Source: Buddleja alternifolia (lineage: Eukaryota; Streptophyta; Magnoliopsida; Lamiales; Scrophulariaceae). From it: a DNA stretch of 64,000 bases. The notes under the pieces were generated by a model that saw only the letters and a program-made list of their open reading frames with translations, did not search any database and was not told the origin of the DNA. The stretch spans positions 7,536,046 through 7,600,045 of the forward strand of contig CM033393.1 in NCBI GenBank assembly GCA_019426215.1, given 5' to 3'. A program made the position numbers and the translations under genes. How positions within the stretch are numbered: position 1 is the first letter of the stretch; each line of letters opens with the position of its first letter. Below are positions 1-11,249 of this stretch, one piece after another.

Positions 1-567
1 AAGTTCTCCCAAAGTAAATTTTTAGTCGCATCTGGCACCGCGAGCCACTTTGGGTATGCCTTTGTAAAAATGCCCTTTATATCATTTGAGATATTTCGAG
101 AGACATCCACTTCAATGAACCTTGTTGACAAATAAACGAAAATAACATATAAGATTTATAGCCATTAATTTCTACAAATTTATTTCATATAAACATAACT
201 TGTACACATTACTTCGAGTCCACCACAGTTATTTTAGGCCGTTTGTCTGGATCTATTGGAATTTGTGTCCCAAGGTTATCTCCCCTTCGCCTCATCTCTG
301 AAGAAGGTTCTTCATTGTTTCTTGTACTATTTAGATCATTCTCCAACTCCAATGGTGTCCCTTCAACCTGTTGCAATTAACTAGAGGCGTAACTATAATT
401 TCGAATGCAAGAATCATCACATACATATTCAAGTTCAAGTTTGCTAGCATGGTAATAAGACTGCATAATTTATCTCTATATACAACATCATCCCGAATGC
501 TCAAAGCTCGTCCTCGTGGTCGTACTCGTGGTCGTCCCGCTCGCCCTCTAGTCGTCATCCTATCCAA
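1..567 (-). pseudogene. Partial CACTA-associated gene (Ptta/En/Spm-like), 5' exons
   Basis: Reading the minus strand, an Arg/Gly/Pro-rich start (about 567-490, RGRAGRPRVRPRGRA) is followed by an open stretch from 371 to about 202 (starts VEGTPLELE, includes EMRRRGDNLGTQIP) and another from about 117 to the left edge (includes KGIFTKAYPKWLAVP and LLWENF). The junctions fit splicing: an acceptor AACAG at 372, a donor GTAATG near 200 and an acceptor CAACAAG near 118, and the reading phase is kept across the second intron. Basic RGR-rich starts followed by a KG-x-Y-P-x-W...W-x-x-F stretch are typical of plant CACTA-associated Ptta/En/Spm proteins. The exon 1 donor is not clear and the gene runs out of the window, so I cannot tell whether it is functional. 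Its upstream region at 1805-2530 is a copy of the subterminal block of the CACTA element at 3453-7338. Confidence 0.5.
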
Positions 568-1183
568 AAGAAAAATAACATCATGCTTAATTATTGGAAC
601 TTCTAAGATTTCATTACTATTAGCATGTTTGATTTCAAGAGACTATTTCAAACTATTTTGAAGGATATAATAGTTGAAGCATGAAATAATTTTTGAGGGT
701 GCTTCATCAATATGATTTTACAATAAAACCATTATAAAAATATGATTGAATAATTATCTAATTTAATAAAAAAGTCCAACCAGCAAAGTTTAAATTACCA
801 AGCTCCTGTTGATTCTAATTAAAGTCAGAATACATACATGTATAAAACTTTAAATTCAGACTACGCCTTATCAAATTAGAATAAAAAGAAGTAAAGTCCA
901 GTACAAGAACTTGTCAAAGTGACAATATGACTAAGAACGCAATAACTAATTAACCACAATGTCACTATCATTTAGCAAACGTGCGTCAACTGATAATAAA
1001 GATAAATCTTTCTCAGTCAAATAAATTGAGATTAAAGTTAAACGATTAAACTCAAATCTAAATAAATTTGAGTTTATCCTAGAATAAATCTATGTTAGCT
1101 AAACCAAGTTCAATGGTCATAATGTCTATCTCTCACATAGTAAGATGGGATCCCCACCTATATTTGTATGAAAGAGAGAGAGA
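568..1183. other. AT-rich non-coding stretch
   Basis: No supported gene. It would be the 5' flank of the CACTA-associated gene that reads leftwards from 567. Confidence 0.4.
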
Positions 1184-1267
1184 TACAAAATACATTTCGA
1201 ACCATTGATCTCGATCTCACGTAGAGTTACCCATTTATCTTCTTAACCACTAGTGTTACATAAATAA

Positions 1268-1298
<31 letters not shown>

Positions 1299-1419
1299 TA
1301 TTTTATAAAGACAACTTATATATTATATATATAAAGAGAAAGATACAAAATACATTTCGAACCATTGATCTCGATCACACGTAGAATTACCCATTTATCT
1401 TCTTAACCACTAGTGTTGT

Positions 1420-1463
<44 letters not shown>

Positions 1464-1640
1464 CAACTGATATATTATATATATATAGACATAAAGACAT
1501 TATATATATATAATATATGTATATCAGACAACTGATATGTCTGATATATTATATATATATAGACATAAAGACATTATATATATATATATAATATATGTAT
1601 ATCAGACAACTGATATGTATATGATATATATATATATAAA
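1184..1640. repeat. Tandem duplication with (TA)n arrays
   Basis: A block of about 75 bp (tacaaaatacatttcgaacc... to ...cttaaccactagtgtt) occurs at 1184-1256 and again at 1343-1416 with few changes, each followed by a long TA run. From 1460 to 1630 a second unit (cagacaactgatat plus tatatagacataaagacat) is repeated about three times. Confidence 0.8.
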
Positions 1641-1804
1641 GACAAACTGAAAATGGACAGAAAACAACTAAAAATGGACAGAATAACTCAAAAACCTCTC
1701 CACTAATCGAGAATTCATGTTATTCCCGCAACTCAATCTTAAAGCAAGCACAAATTTAATAGAAAAATCGCTTTACCGAACCGAAATCAAGAAATGTCGG
1801 TGGA

Positions 1805-2530
1805 ATAATATATATAATTAGATGAAGAAATGGTTAAATATAGTTGAACCAAAGCTACTTCTAACTAATTACCCATAAAAGATTACCCATGAATTCAAGA
1901 TTAAAGTACTTCTAATTAATTACCATATACAATTAAAAAAAAATTCACCCAAATAGATCAGTAATTGAGGGCAGGCGCAGCAATTGACGCAAGCAGCAAT
2001 TGAGGCGAGAAGCAGAAATGAAATTTAGGGCTGATTTGTTTTATATATAGAATTTGTTAATATTTGTATATATATATTAATTTCCAAAATATAGCCATCT
2101 AAGGCACCAGTGGTGCAATGGTTATTAGATCGACAGTGATAAAAGAGGTCCAAGGTTCGACTCTTGGAGTTGTTACAATGGAACTTTTTAGTTTTTTAAT
2201 GAAAAAACAAGTTGTATGTAAACTTACACCAACTTTGGTAAGTACATTAACAGGTGGTCCAGTGGTGTAGCAGCCTTATACTTACGCCTAGATCATAGGT
2301 TCGAATCATCTTCTTGAAATGGACTTTTTTTATTTTTTTTAATGAAATAAAATAACAAATACTTAATATTACACCTACATTAGTGGATATGTTATCATTT
2401 GCTTCAAAGGTACTCGGTTTCTTATACATAATTGGAGGTCACAGGTTCGATCCTTGGAGTTTGAATTAATTTTTTTAGTTTTTTAATTAAGCAAATAAGT
2501 AATTTTTTAATTAAATAAATATGGTTATGT
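1805..2530. repeat. Copy of CACTA subterminal block (pairs with 5773-6500)
   Basis: About 720 bp match 5773-6500 in the same orientation with only scattered differences. The right half holds three tRNA-like modules (near 2106-2170, 2253-2315 and 2399-2460), each with an A-box-like TGGT start and a B-box-like GGTTCGA. It lies upstream of the minus-strand CACTA gene at 1-567, just as 5773-6500 lies upstream of the minus-strand F-box gene. Confidence 0.85.
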
Positions 2531-3452
2531 ACCACACACATGCTAACAAAATGACCAACAAATTTGAATTTTTGCAACAATGAAGCAATAATGCAAACTG
2601 TCAATTCACATTTATCTATAACCAAATCATATAATTTTATTGCACACATGTCTAATGTCTTCATTCCCTGGCATCTAAGGCAGCATTAATTGCTCCACCC
2701 CCACCTATTCTAATTAGACCTATAGGCTGACAAAGATTATATCATGTAATCTTATACTTACATCTATGAAGTAGCCTCTAAAATATTAGCTTATAAAAAA
2801 ACAAAAACAAAGTAAAGAAAAATCCATAAGTTGAATTAGTGTCTCCCATTTCTTTTTAAATTCTAACTTTTTTTATTTTTCTCCTTCAATAATAATTTGG
2901 TAAAACACTCATTCACTTCACCATTATTATCACCACCATAATCAGTGGACTAAATTGAAACACTCTTTTTCAAGTTATAAATCACATTTTCAAATTTGAC
3001 GAGACGAATATAGATTTAACGAGACAGAGATAGATTTGATACATAAATTTTTATATAGCGTTTTAAATTTTTTATTTAATATTTTATTTTTTCTCTTTTT
3101 CTCTCGAATTAGAATTTCGTCTCTCTTTGAATAGGAGTTGTACAACATTTTTCTTGTGTTTATTTGTGACTTTTTAAGATTTGTTATCTTCAAAAAACTT
3201 GATAATTGGTGTTTCAGATGTTCTTACTACATCGTTTGAGTTGATATGAATTATATTATTTCAGGCGTCGTAAATTATATTATTTCAAGTGTCGTAAATT
3301 TTCGATTGAATGATATATTAGATCGATTTTTCTTTAAAAAAAAACGAAGATAAAGTATGATATCGTGACGCAGACTAATTGATTGCAGGGTTATTTATCC
3401 AAAAAATAAAGGGGACCGATTACAAAGAAAAAGAAAGGATAATTGAAAAGGA
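2531..3452. other. AT-rich non-coding stretch
   Basis: I see no supported gene or clear repeat. Short minus-strand open frames here are low-complexity Lys/Ile/Leu-rich and have no recognisable domain. Confidence 0.5.
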
Positions 3453-3486
3453 CACTACAAGAAAACAGGGCTTCAGCCACGGAAAA
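3453..3486 (+). repeat. Left terminal inverted repeat of CACTA-1
   Basis: 34 bp starting CACTACAAGAAAACAGGGCT, identical to the reverse complement of 7305-7338. Confidence 0.93.
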
Positions 3487-3654
3487 ATCCGTTTAGATAG
3501 ACATCCAAATTTATTACAAATTTTTTAAATGTTTAGATATACATTGCCCTTCATTTTTTCGAGAAATTGAAATACTTTCAAGATATGTACATAATTGTGT
3601 CACTAAATCAAACACCTGGTGTACACCATCAAACACTCGGACTTGGTGCAATTT

Positions 3655-5256
3655 TCATTCTCCTCTTATTCTAGGGTAAGCCCCTTTTATGAAACGAATT
3701 TGCACATTGTTTGACGCGGTAGCTTCATACGCTCTAATTGATGCCCTCTTATACACACCAATTGGATCATCAAAAAATTGATTAACACAATAGATATTTA
3801 GTGTACCCAACTCAGTTGCTTGCGACAACACGTACAGAATGTAGCTTAGCTCACAATCAGAACCCGAGAAGTTGAAGATCGTGACCTCATTCAATGCCTC
3901 CAATCCCATTTCTTGCAACTTCCAGTCCTTTACGTAGTTGGATACACTAATGCCCGCGTTTTTCCATGGTGCACCCTACACATGTTAATCAATTACAATT
4001 TTATTTTAGAAACCCAAACAAAGAACGTGCTTAATAAACCATGTAATAACTAATAAGCGACAAACCATAAAACTTAAAATATTACCACCAAATCGACTTT
4101 AAGCTCATTCAAGCTTGTACATCTACTGATGAGCACCAATGTGACTGCAAGATTGTCAAGCAGCTTCGAACACCTGATCTCTAGGCGGTGCATATTAACA
4201 AAAAAGTACCTCGCCATAATGTGATGTAGAGACTCCACATGCGCCAACCTCTAAACAAACAATTCAAAAAAAAAATCAAAACAACTTCTTAAAAGCATTT
4301 GCACTTATTCAAACAATGATAGATAGATATACCCTAACAAAATCAACCGGGACACGTGCTCGTTCGCTGGACAGCAATTCTTTCGTCATTTTTACAACCT
4401 CTCGAAGTAGTCGGTATGTCGAGCAAGTTGATCCGATGTAGTTTCGATGACGGTGTACTATCCACTGTAAAGAATGAGGTAACGACCCCAATACTTGTAA
4501 ATGCCCCGGACCCTGCTCGTCTTGTTTCAATAAAATAATAAGGACATCTGCATTGGGGAAGTGTACTTTTATATTCACATTTCCTTGGGCCCGATTGAAT
4601 GCCATCTTGAATATTTTTACAGAAGGCAAATATGCCTCAAATTCTGTTAGTCCTCTAAAATCACAGTTGAATAACTGCAAATCATTCAACTCGGGACACC
4701 ATTTTCCAAGGCGGGAAGAAAATGTGTTATCATACAGCACGATGTGCTTCAATATGAGTCTTTTTAAATTTCGTAAATTATATTCATCTTCCCACCTAAC
4801 AATGTAGTTCGGTAGATATAATTTTAACTGAACAAGAGTATGTGACAAAAACAGGCCGTTAGGGAGTGAAGTGGACAACCGGCAGACTAATTTCAGTATA
4901 CGCACAGAATGGTCTATTCCAAACGCCACCCACTCTTGCCTTATCCAATGCAATGCCTCGGCCCCCATTGGTAACTCAAAGCTCAAGGTTTCAACCACAC
5001 TTTCATTATGTTCAAGTATAGTGCGATTAACAAAATGAATAAAATCTAAACCATGATAACCCCTTTGTTCGAAACGGTTAATATCGAATAAAAGAGTAGG
5101 GATGGAATACCAACAATATTGAAAATATTTTGATAAAAGACCCAACCGGGCTGCCTCCACAATGCATACATCCCTTGATAACATTCCCATAACATGAAAA
5201 ATTATATCCTCACAAAGGAAACTAAGTCCATTATTAGAAATTCTACCTCGTTCCAT
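3655..5256 (-). CDS. F-box/LRR (FBD-like) protein, three exons, intact
   Basis: The coding exons are 5256-4333 (308 codons), 4250-4086 (55 codons) and 3975-3655 (107 codons with stop). All junctions are GT-AG and phase 0, giving 469 residues without stop or frameshift. The N-terminus (about residues 12-55, EDIIFHVMGMLSRDVCIVEA... then LSKYFQYCWYSIPTLLFD) matches the layout of plant F-box domains. The middle has irregular leucine-rich repeats (LRILKLVC, LRNLKRLILKHI, CPELNDLQLFNC), and the C-terminal part resembles the tail of F-box/FBD/LRR proteins. By family it would be a substrate-recognition subunit of an SCF ubiquitin ligase, binding SKP1 through the F-box. It lies wholly inside the CACTA-1 terminal repeats, so it is probably a captured host gene. 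The F-box is divergent and I cannot say whether it is expressed. Confidence 0.82.
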
Positions 5257-5772
5257 GGCGGAGCTTGAGCAGCAGAGGCGGATCTGGTCGGAGCTTGGCA
5301 GAGTTCGTTTGAAGATTTTTTGTGAAATTTGCCAAGTCCCAAATAATATATCCCTTTTTTATCTTGACTCTTTGATAAAAGATATAAATATATTTTGAGC
5401 TTTTGTAGTTAAAGGTAAAGGTTAATTTTAATTAACCTTTACCTTTAACTTTAATTAACCTTAACTTATTAGGTAAAAAAATAGTGAAAAAAGAGAAAAA
5501 CAATGCAATGAAACGATGAACCCAATTGACAACTTTAATTAACCTTTATCGAGGATATGGAATTTCAAGATTTGCCCAAGATCTTTCATCGAGATAAGAA
5601 AAGAACTTTAGGGTACAAAGAATTATTATTAAACATAAGCACATTAAAGGACACGACGGCTGAGTAAATAATGTCTCTTGACATTAAAGCGAGCACAGTC
5701 ACATGTCTTTTAAAGGACACGGCGGCTGCGTAAAAAATGTCTGTTGAGTAAAACCAGAAATGTCTTCTCTTC
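5257..5772. other. Upstream region of the F-box gene inside CACTA-1
   Basis: Non-coding. It contains a short repeat of ttaacctttacctttaac near 5420-5465 and two related blocks (aaaggacac plus ggcggctg/gacggctg plus gtaaaaaatgtctgtt/gtaaataatgtctctt) near 5645-5690 and 5710-5750. No distinct promoter element was found. Confidence 0.4.
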
Positions 5773-6500
5773 CATATATATAATTAGATGAAGAAATGGT
5801 TAAATATAGTTGAACCAAAGCTACTTCTAACTAATTACCCATAAAAGATTACCCATGAATTCAAGATTAAAGTACTTCTAATTAATTACCATATACAATT
5901 AATTAAATTTTTTTTTACCCAAATAGATCAGTAATTGAGGGCAGGCGCAGCAATTGACGCAAGCAGCAATTGAGGCGAGAAGCAGAAATGAAATTTAGGG
6001 CTGATTTGTTTTATATATAGAATTTGTTAATATTTGTATATATATATATTAATTTCCAAAATATAGCCATCTAAGGCACCAGTGGTGCAATGGTTATTAG
6101 ATCGACAGTGATAAAAGAGGTCCAAGGTTCGACTCTTGGAGTTGTTACAATGGAACTTTTTAGTTTTTTAATGAAAAAACAAGTTGTATGTAATCTTACA
6201 CCAACTTTGGTAAGTACATTAACAGGTGGTCCAGTGGTATAGCAGCCTTATACTTACGCCTAGATCATAGGTTCGAATCACCTTCTTGAAATGGACTTTT
6301 TTTATTTTTTTAATGAAATAAAATAACAAATACTTAATATTACACCTACATTAGTGGATATGTTATCATTTGCTTCAATGGTACTCGGTTTCTTATACAT
6401 AATTGGAGGTCACAGGTTCGATCCTTGGAGTTTGAATTAATTTTTTTAGTTTTTTAATTAAGCAAATAAGTAATTTTTTAATTAAACAAATATGGTTATG
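5773..6500. repeat. CACTA subterminal block (pairs with 1805-2530)
   Basis: Direct copy of 1805-2530. The shared part ends where the two sequences diverge after tatggttatgta. Confidence 0.85.
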
Positions 6501-6905
6501 TATCACACACAAGCATTAGTGAAGAAATTACCTTGTAGTCTAGTGGTAAGTGGTGCCTTATGGATAAGTGGAGGTCATAGGTTCGATTTATAGTGTTGTA
6601 AAGTATTTTTTTTAGTTTTTCAATAAAATAAAATAAGAAGTATTTAATTCTACATTTACATTAGGATATATGTTATCATGTGCTCTAGTGGTACTCAGTT
6701 CCTTATATGAAATTGGAGGTCACATGTTCGATTCTTGGAGTTTGGATCAATCCATTTAGTTTTTAAATTAAGCAAATAAGTAATTTTTTTAATTAAACAA
6801 ATAAGACTTATGTATTACAAACAAGCATTTGCAAACAAATTACCTTGTAGCCCAATGGTATTAAATAACAATATTCAAGTGGATGGTCGTGGGTTCAAGC
6901 TCTTA
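6070..6905 (+). repeat. Array of six tRNA-like modules, period about 145-165 bp
   Basis: Modules start near 6078, 6225, 6371, 6535, 6681 and 6843. Each has an A-box-like segment (for example agtggtgcaatggtta or tctagtggtaagtgg), about 35-45 bp of spacer, and a B-box-like GGTTCGA (ggttcgactcttgg, ggttcgaatcacc, ggttcgatccttgg, ggttcgattta, tgttcgattcttgg, gggttcaagc). None folds into a proper tRNA that I can see: there is no matching acceptor stem and the B boxes drift. They are best read as decayed, tandemly multiplied tRNA-derived modules. Confidence 0.6.
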
Positions 6906-6957
6906 AACACATAAATATTTTATCATTCCATTTTTTTTTTCAATTCTATTTTTTCCA

Positions 6958-7304
6958 TCTCAGATCCGTTGCTGATTCCGTCTTTGATTGCCACGGAAAT
7001 CAAATTTTATTTCCGTCTCTAAATCCGTCTTAAATTTGAAAACTGAGACGGAAAAAATCCGTCTCTAAAATAGGAAAAATTACGTAATCAAATTAGCGAC
7101 GGATTTAGAGATGGATTTATTTCCATCTCTAAATCCGTCGCTGAAGCCGTCTCTGATTAGCACTAACTTCCCTCATCAGGAATTTATTTAAGAAATTGAG
7201 ACGGATTCGAAAATCCATCGGTAATCCGTCTCTGATTTGTGACGGAATCTATTTCCGTGGCTGAATCCGTCTCTGATTTGCCACGGATTTTGTTCCGTCT
7301 CAGA
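6958..7304. repeat. Right subterminal repeat zone of CACTA-1
   Basis: About ten to twelve copies of a TCCGTCTCTAAAT / ATTTAGAGACGGA-like motif lie in both orientations. Multiple short subterminal motifs are the hallmark of CACTA ends and are the probable transposase binding sites. The left end shows only one such copy, so the zones are very unequal. Confidence 0.7.
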
Positions 7305-7338
7305 TTTTCCGTGGCTGAAGCCCTGTTTTCTTGTAGTG
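7305..7338 (-). repeat. Right terminal inverted repeat of CACTA-1
   Basis: 34 bp ending CTTGTAGTG, the reverse complement of 3453-3486. Confidence 0.93.
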
Positions 7339-8272
7339 ATATGATACGACACGAATACGAAATATGATAAAATCTAAAATTTTAGAATATGTTAAGTTGA
7401 AGATACTTGTGTGTATATGCATATAAAATATTCAAAAATAAATTTAATTCCATAAATTCATTGACATAATTAAAATTTTGTCTTAGGTCTTTAAATTTCT
7501 TCCCTATTTGTTTAACTTTTAAATTTTAAAGTTTAAAAAAAGACCAAAAATATTATCTCTTTTCTTACCTTAGCCCAAAAAGTATTTTATAATATTAAAA
7601 AATATTTTATCTAGTATCTAAGGCGTGTCGGATACTTTAAATTTTATATTTGATACTGTATCTAGAATTTTCTCTTTATTTTGGACACTTAAAAAAATTT
7701 CCAGACGGAGATAGTTTTAGGAGATTTTAGGAGTATCCATGCATCATAACTTTTGATTGAAATGAAATGAATTTATCCTCATTCATCCTATAGTACAAAA
7801 AATAATATTGATTAGAAGTACGTATCTGATAAGTAAATATATTAACATCTATAATAAGTTAACATAATCTATCTATATATATATATATATATATATATTA
7901 TTAAAGCAATTACATATATATTTGTATATAATTAGTCATGTATTTACGGATATGCAATACATCATAGCAAATAGTTAAACATTATTAGTTAAGTCATGTA
8001 CAAAAAGAATCAATATTGTTCGTCAATAGTCGATTTCAAATATATTTGCGATATGTTATGTTTAAACATAATATATCTATTGAGATGTATGTCTATATGT
8101 TTCAATATAAATATTTCCTATAATACAAAAGATAATATTGTTAATAAAACATCTTATTAATAATCTAATGTCTACAAGAATTTAACATAGTCTCTCTCTC
8201 TCTCTCTATATATATATGTGTATTGATTAAGATATTACATATTTTACTATAACTTGTGTATTTATAGATGTA
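7339..8272. other. Non-TE flank shared with NAD synthetase intron 1
   Basis: Non-coding AT-rich DNA, near-identical to 25234-26169. It holds short TA and CT microsatellites near 7872-7898 and 8190-8220. No gene seen. Confidence 0.7.
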
Positions 8273-8277
8273 TAATA

Positions 8278-9442
8278 TGTTAGTGTACATATAGCTCAAC
8301 CCATGTTTGTATAGTTAGGGCTCCGTTTGAATTACATTTCTCTCTATATATACATTGTATTGTAACCTTGTAAATCAGTTAGAAATATACATTAAATTTT
8401 TACATAATTCTTCTATCTTACGTACCTAAGAATTATATCATGATATCAGTCACCGAGAATTCTGACACTATGATGTCACCTACCACCTTCATGGCATCTA
8501 TAGCCACCTCTGACTCGGCTCCACCACCGTCTGGTATCTTTACCGCCCCCGCTTCTATTTCCTCTATTTCTACTGCCGCTTTTCTTCTACCTCTGTCTCT
8601 CAGTTAGCCATCCTATGTTAACTCCTCGGTCAACTCCTCATCTCATGAGTTAGGCCACCCCATGTTACTGTTATCAACCAACTCTAATCTCCACTTTATA
8701 ACTTTAGCTCCAAAGGTATTGCCCATCTATAGTATCTCACGCACACTCTACCTAATATTGCTTATGCGGTACTTCGGTCAGTCAGTTCTTGCACTCTCGT
8801 CAAATGTACACTTTTAGATGGTTAAGATAATTCTTTGTCATCTTCGGGGTGGTCTTGATTTTGATTTCCTTATTCGCCCCTCCTCCTTGGATTCTCTTAC
8901 CGTCTATGCTAATTCTCACTGGGTCGGCTGTCCTAATAGTCGGCGCTCTATTACTGGCTATGTTGTTTAACTTGGGGATAATCTTCTCTCCTGGTCCGCC
9001 AATAAACAGGCCACTGTATCAAGGTCTAGCACTAAGTTCGAGTACCATTCGATTGCCTGCGATGTTGCTAAGACTTGCTGGTTGCGTTATATTCTTCGTG
9101 ATCTGTGCGTCTTCCTTACTCACCCAGTTCGCCCCTACTTCCACAATATTCATGAGTTTTATCTTGTTCTCAATCCTTTGTTTCACGCTCATAGGAAACA
9201 CATATCACTTTGTTCGGGAAAAGGTCGTTGTTAGAGATGTTTGGTAAAGTATGCTCCCACTGCTAATCAGATAGCTGATATTTTCAACAAAGCTTTACCT
9301 GCTCCGAAGTTCGCACAGTTACGGGTCAATCTTCACGTTAGTCCTACTGTTCAAATCGCGAAAGGGTGTTAGTGTACATAAAGTCTAGCTCATGTTTGTA
9401 TAGTTAGGGCTCCGTCAGGGTTACATTTCTCTCTATATATAC
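8278..9442 (+). mobile_element. Decayed Ty1-copia element, copy 1 (3' LTR interrupted)
   Basis: The 5' LTR is 8278-8440 (TGTTAGTGTACATATAGC... to ...AATTATATCA), preceded by target duplication TAATA at 8273-8277. The internal part is only about 0.9 kb: a short gag-like start (ISVTENSDT near 8443) followed directly by an RNase H C-terminus. The 3' LTR starts at 9367 and is broken at 9443 by the gypsy-like LTR. Compared with copy 2 it has a 12-bp deletion at about 9202. Confidence 0.82.
8829..9369 (+). pseudogene. Ty1-copia RNase H remnant, copy 1
   Basis: Recognisable pieces in order are a GCPNSRRSITGY stretch, LGDNLLSWSANKQATVSRSS, and a C-terminal VKYAPTANQIADIFNKALP motif, which is the usual end of copia RNase H. 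An in-frame stop follows GYVV and there is a 12-bp deletion. The long open frame at 8849-9247 is in another frame and is not the real protein. Confidence 0.75.
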
Positions 9443-11249
9443 TGTGACCCCTAGTTTTTTTTTCCATCTATTTTATTCTACAATAATAATTAGATCAATA
9501 AATTTATTTTTTATAATTAGTATATATATATATATGATTTAATATTTATGATCCCTAATTTATTTTGTTATTAGAAGGGCTTTTGCTAAATATCTTAGAT
9601 TTGTATATCTTTTAAGAATCCTAGTGTAAATATAAGATTCCTAGAGATGTAATTCTTCCTTAGTCCCTATTTCTCCTCTTCACGTAACTTCCCCCAAATC
9701 TTTCTCCCATACTCCTCTCCCTTCATACCGTAGTTTTTTTTTAGACTAGGAAAAGACAAGTAATAAAGTTGGTGAATATCATCTATAGAAAGAGAGCACA
9801 AAAAGAAAACAATAAAAGGTTGACAACAATTTTAGACTTCTGATTTTGCAGAAAGAATCTGAGTATAGAAAGACAAAACTTAAGGTAATCTTTAGCTACT
9901 TCTTTTAATAGGTGTAAATACTTCTTGTTTTTATGTTTTACAGCAAAGTATGTGCTATTAGATGACAATTACTATTATAGTTAGGTTTTGTTTGTTGTTT
10001 ATAGAAACGTGGAATCTAGAGTTTTATATTTCGGGTTCAATTATTCAACAAACGCGTGCATTTTATGTAAAAAGAAACTTCTGTTAATTTCTTATGTGTT
10101 ATCTGTATATAAATAAAATTTATGATTTATTGACTTATGACCAATTTTATAAAATTGTGTAAATTCTGTTGCGTATGTACTCAGAAATCCGAGTTTAAAG
10201 ATATTAGCATATTTTATGGGGTAAATGCAAAAACCCCCTCTGTGATAAATTTTTTGCTAAAAACCCCCCGTGATCATGAATAGCCTAAAAATCCCCCGTG
10301 TTCTTAAAAAGTCTGCAAAAAGTCACTTTTTATAAAAAAAAAAAATAGAAAGCAATATGTGTTTTTTGGGTGATATAATACTATTTTGCCTTTATATGTT
10401 GGAGAGTGTATAAATGACAAATAAACATGTCAATAAAGGTAAAAAAAACATGAAAAGTACGCTCTTTTTTTTATAAAAAGTTACTTTTGCAAACTTCTTA
10501 GGAACACGGGGGATTTTTAGGCTATTTCGTGATCACAGGGGTTATTTAGCAAAAAAGTTATATCACAGGGGTTTCTTTTGCATTTAACCCTATTTTATGT
10601 TGTCTTTTGACCACCAAAATTTTTTTGGGCATACATCTAGAGTTTGAATGCTTATACCAAGTTTTACATTTGTTGGATTTGTGAATTTGTTAATAAATCT
10701 CATAGAGTGTGACCGCCAGAAACTGGCAGGAATTTGCAACCTTACTTTTGAGGCTTGATTAGACAACTTATATATTTTATACAATTACGACATTTTATTG
10801 GAGTATTAACATAGTATTTTGAGTCATTCTGAAAATTTGTAGAGTTTTTCAATATGTATAGTATTTTATAAAATTAATTGAACTAGGTTGTCCACTTATA
10901 TATATATATTAAGATAAATGTTCGTTTTGAGTTTTAGCACACGAATAATGGTATATGGTTTCTAAATTTGTTTTTTAAAATCTATTTGTCTGAAACCTAC
11001 TTAATAATTTTTTCATAAATGTTATAATTTATTTTATTTATAAAATTTGTTAAAATAACCTGTCAGATTATAGAATCCTTTGGAGGTTAGGTTATTAAAT
11101 TAGGAGGAGGAGATGTCATGGGTAGATTGTATGTGAATTCTTAGGACCAAACCTGAATTGGTTATTAATTTGCCTCAACAGGAAGCATAACTAACTTCCC
11201 GGCATCTAAACAAGTTTGAAGTTATCGTATTCGGTGAGTGCCCCAAATT
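9443..11249 (+). mobile_element. Partial gypsy-like LTR, copy 1
   Basis: It begins TGTGACCCCTAG at 9443 inside the copia 3' LTR and matches 27354-29181, the first two thirds of the 5' LTR of the complete element. It is cut off at 11249 where a CACTA end begins. The MITE at 10218-10591 sits inside it. Confidence 0.82.
10218..10591. mobile_element. Fold-back MITE with 7-bp target duplication, copy 1
   Basis: Long inverted repeats run from ggggtaaatgcaaaaacccc at 10218 to its complement ending at 10591. It is flanked by ATTTTAT on both sides (10211-10217 and 10592-10598). The same insertion occurs at 28137-28517, but the equivalent site in the 3' LTR of the complete element (near 33435) is empty. 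Confidence 0.8.

Larger units (their letters stand above)
3453..7338 (-). mobile_element. CACTA-type DNA transposon carrying an F-box gene (CACTA-1)
   Basis: The element starts with CACTACAAGAAAACAGGGCT at 3453 and ends with its inverted copy at 7338. The terminal inverted repeats match perfectly over 34 bp. The right subterminal zone (6958-7310) carries many copies of TCCGTCTCTAAATC-like motifs in both orientations, as expected for CACTA transposase binding zones. No transposase remains; the interior is a complete F-box/LRR gene read on the minus strand, so this looks like a non-autonomous Pack-CACTA. The flanking trinucleotides differ (GGA on the left, ATA on the right), so no target-site duplication is visible. 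Confidence 0.85.
7339..11249 (+). repeat. Segmental duplication, copy 1 (pairs with 25234-29181)
   Basis: From atatgatacgacacgaatac at 7339 to gccccaaatt at 11249 the sequence matches 25234-29181 almost base for base, including about 930 bp of non-TE flank, the TAATA target duplication, the copia element, the partial gypsy-like LTR and the MITE within it. Shared TE insertion sites rule out independent insertions. The left end abuts the CACTA-1 right terminus and the right end abuts another CACTA left terminus. Confidence 0.92.

Noticed and set aside
331..567. 78-codon minus-strand frame read as a complete small gene
   Set aside because: Only the RGR-rich start looks real; the rest reads through a probable intron of the CACTA-associated gene.
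2247..2430. Possible tRNA genes in the GGTTCGA-containing modules
   Set aside because: No acceptor-stem pairing or anticodon arm can be built; treated as tRNA-like repeat modules.
8849..9247. 132-codon hydrophobic open frame (also 26748-27158)
   Set aside because: Out-of-frame reading of the copia RNase H; its apparent membrane segments are an artefact.
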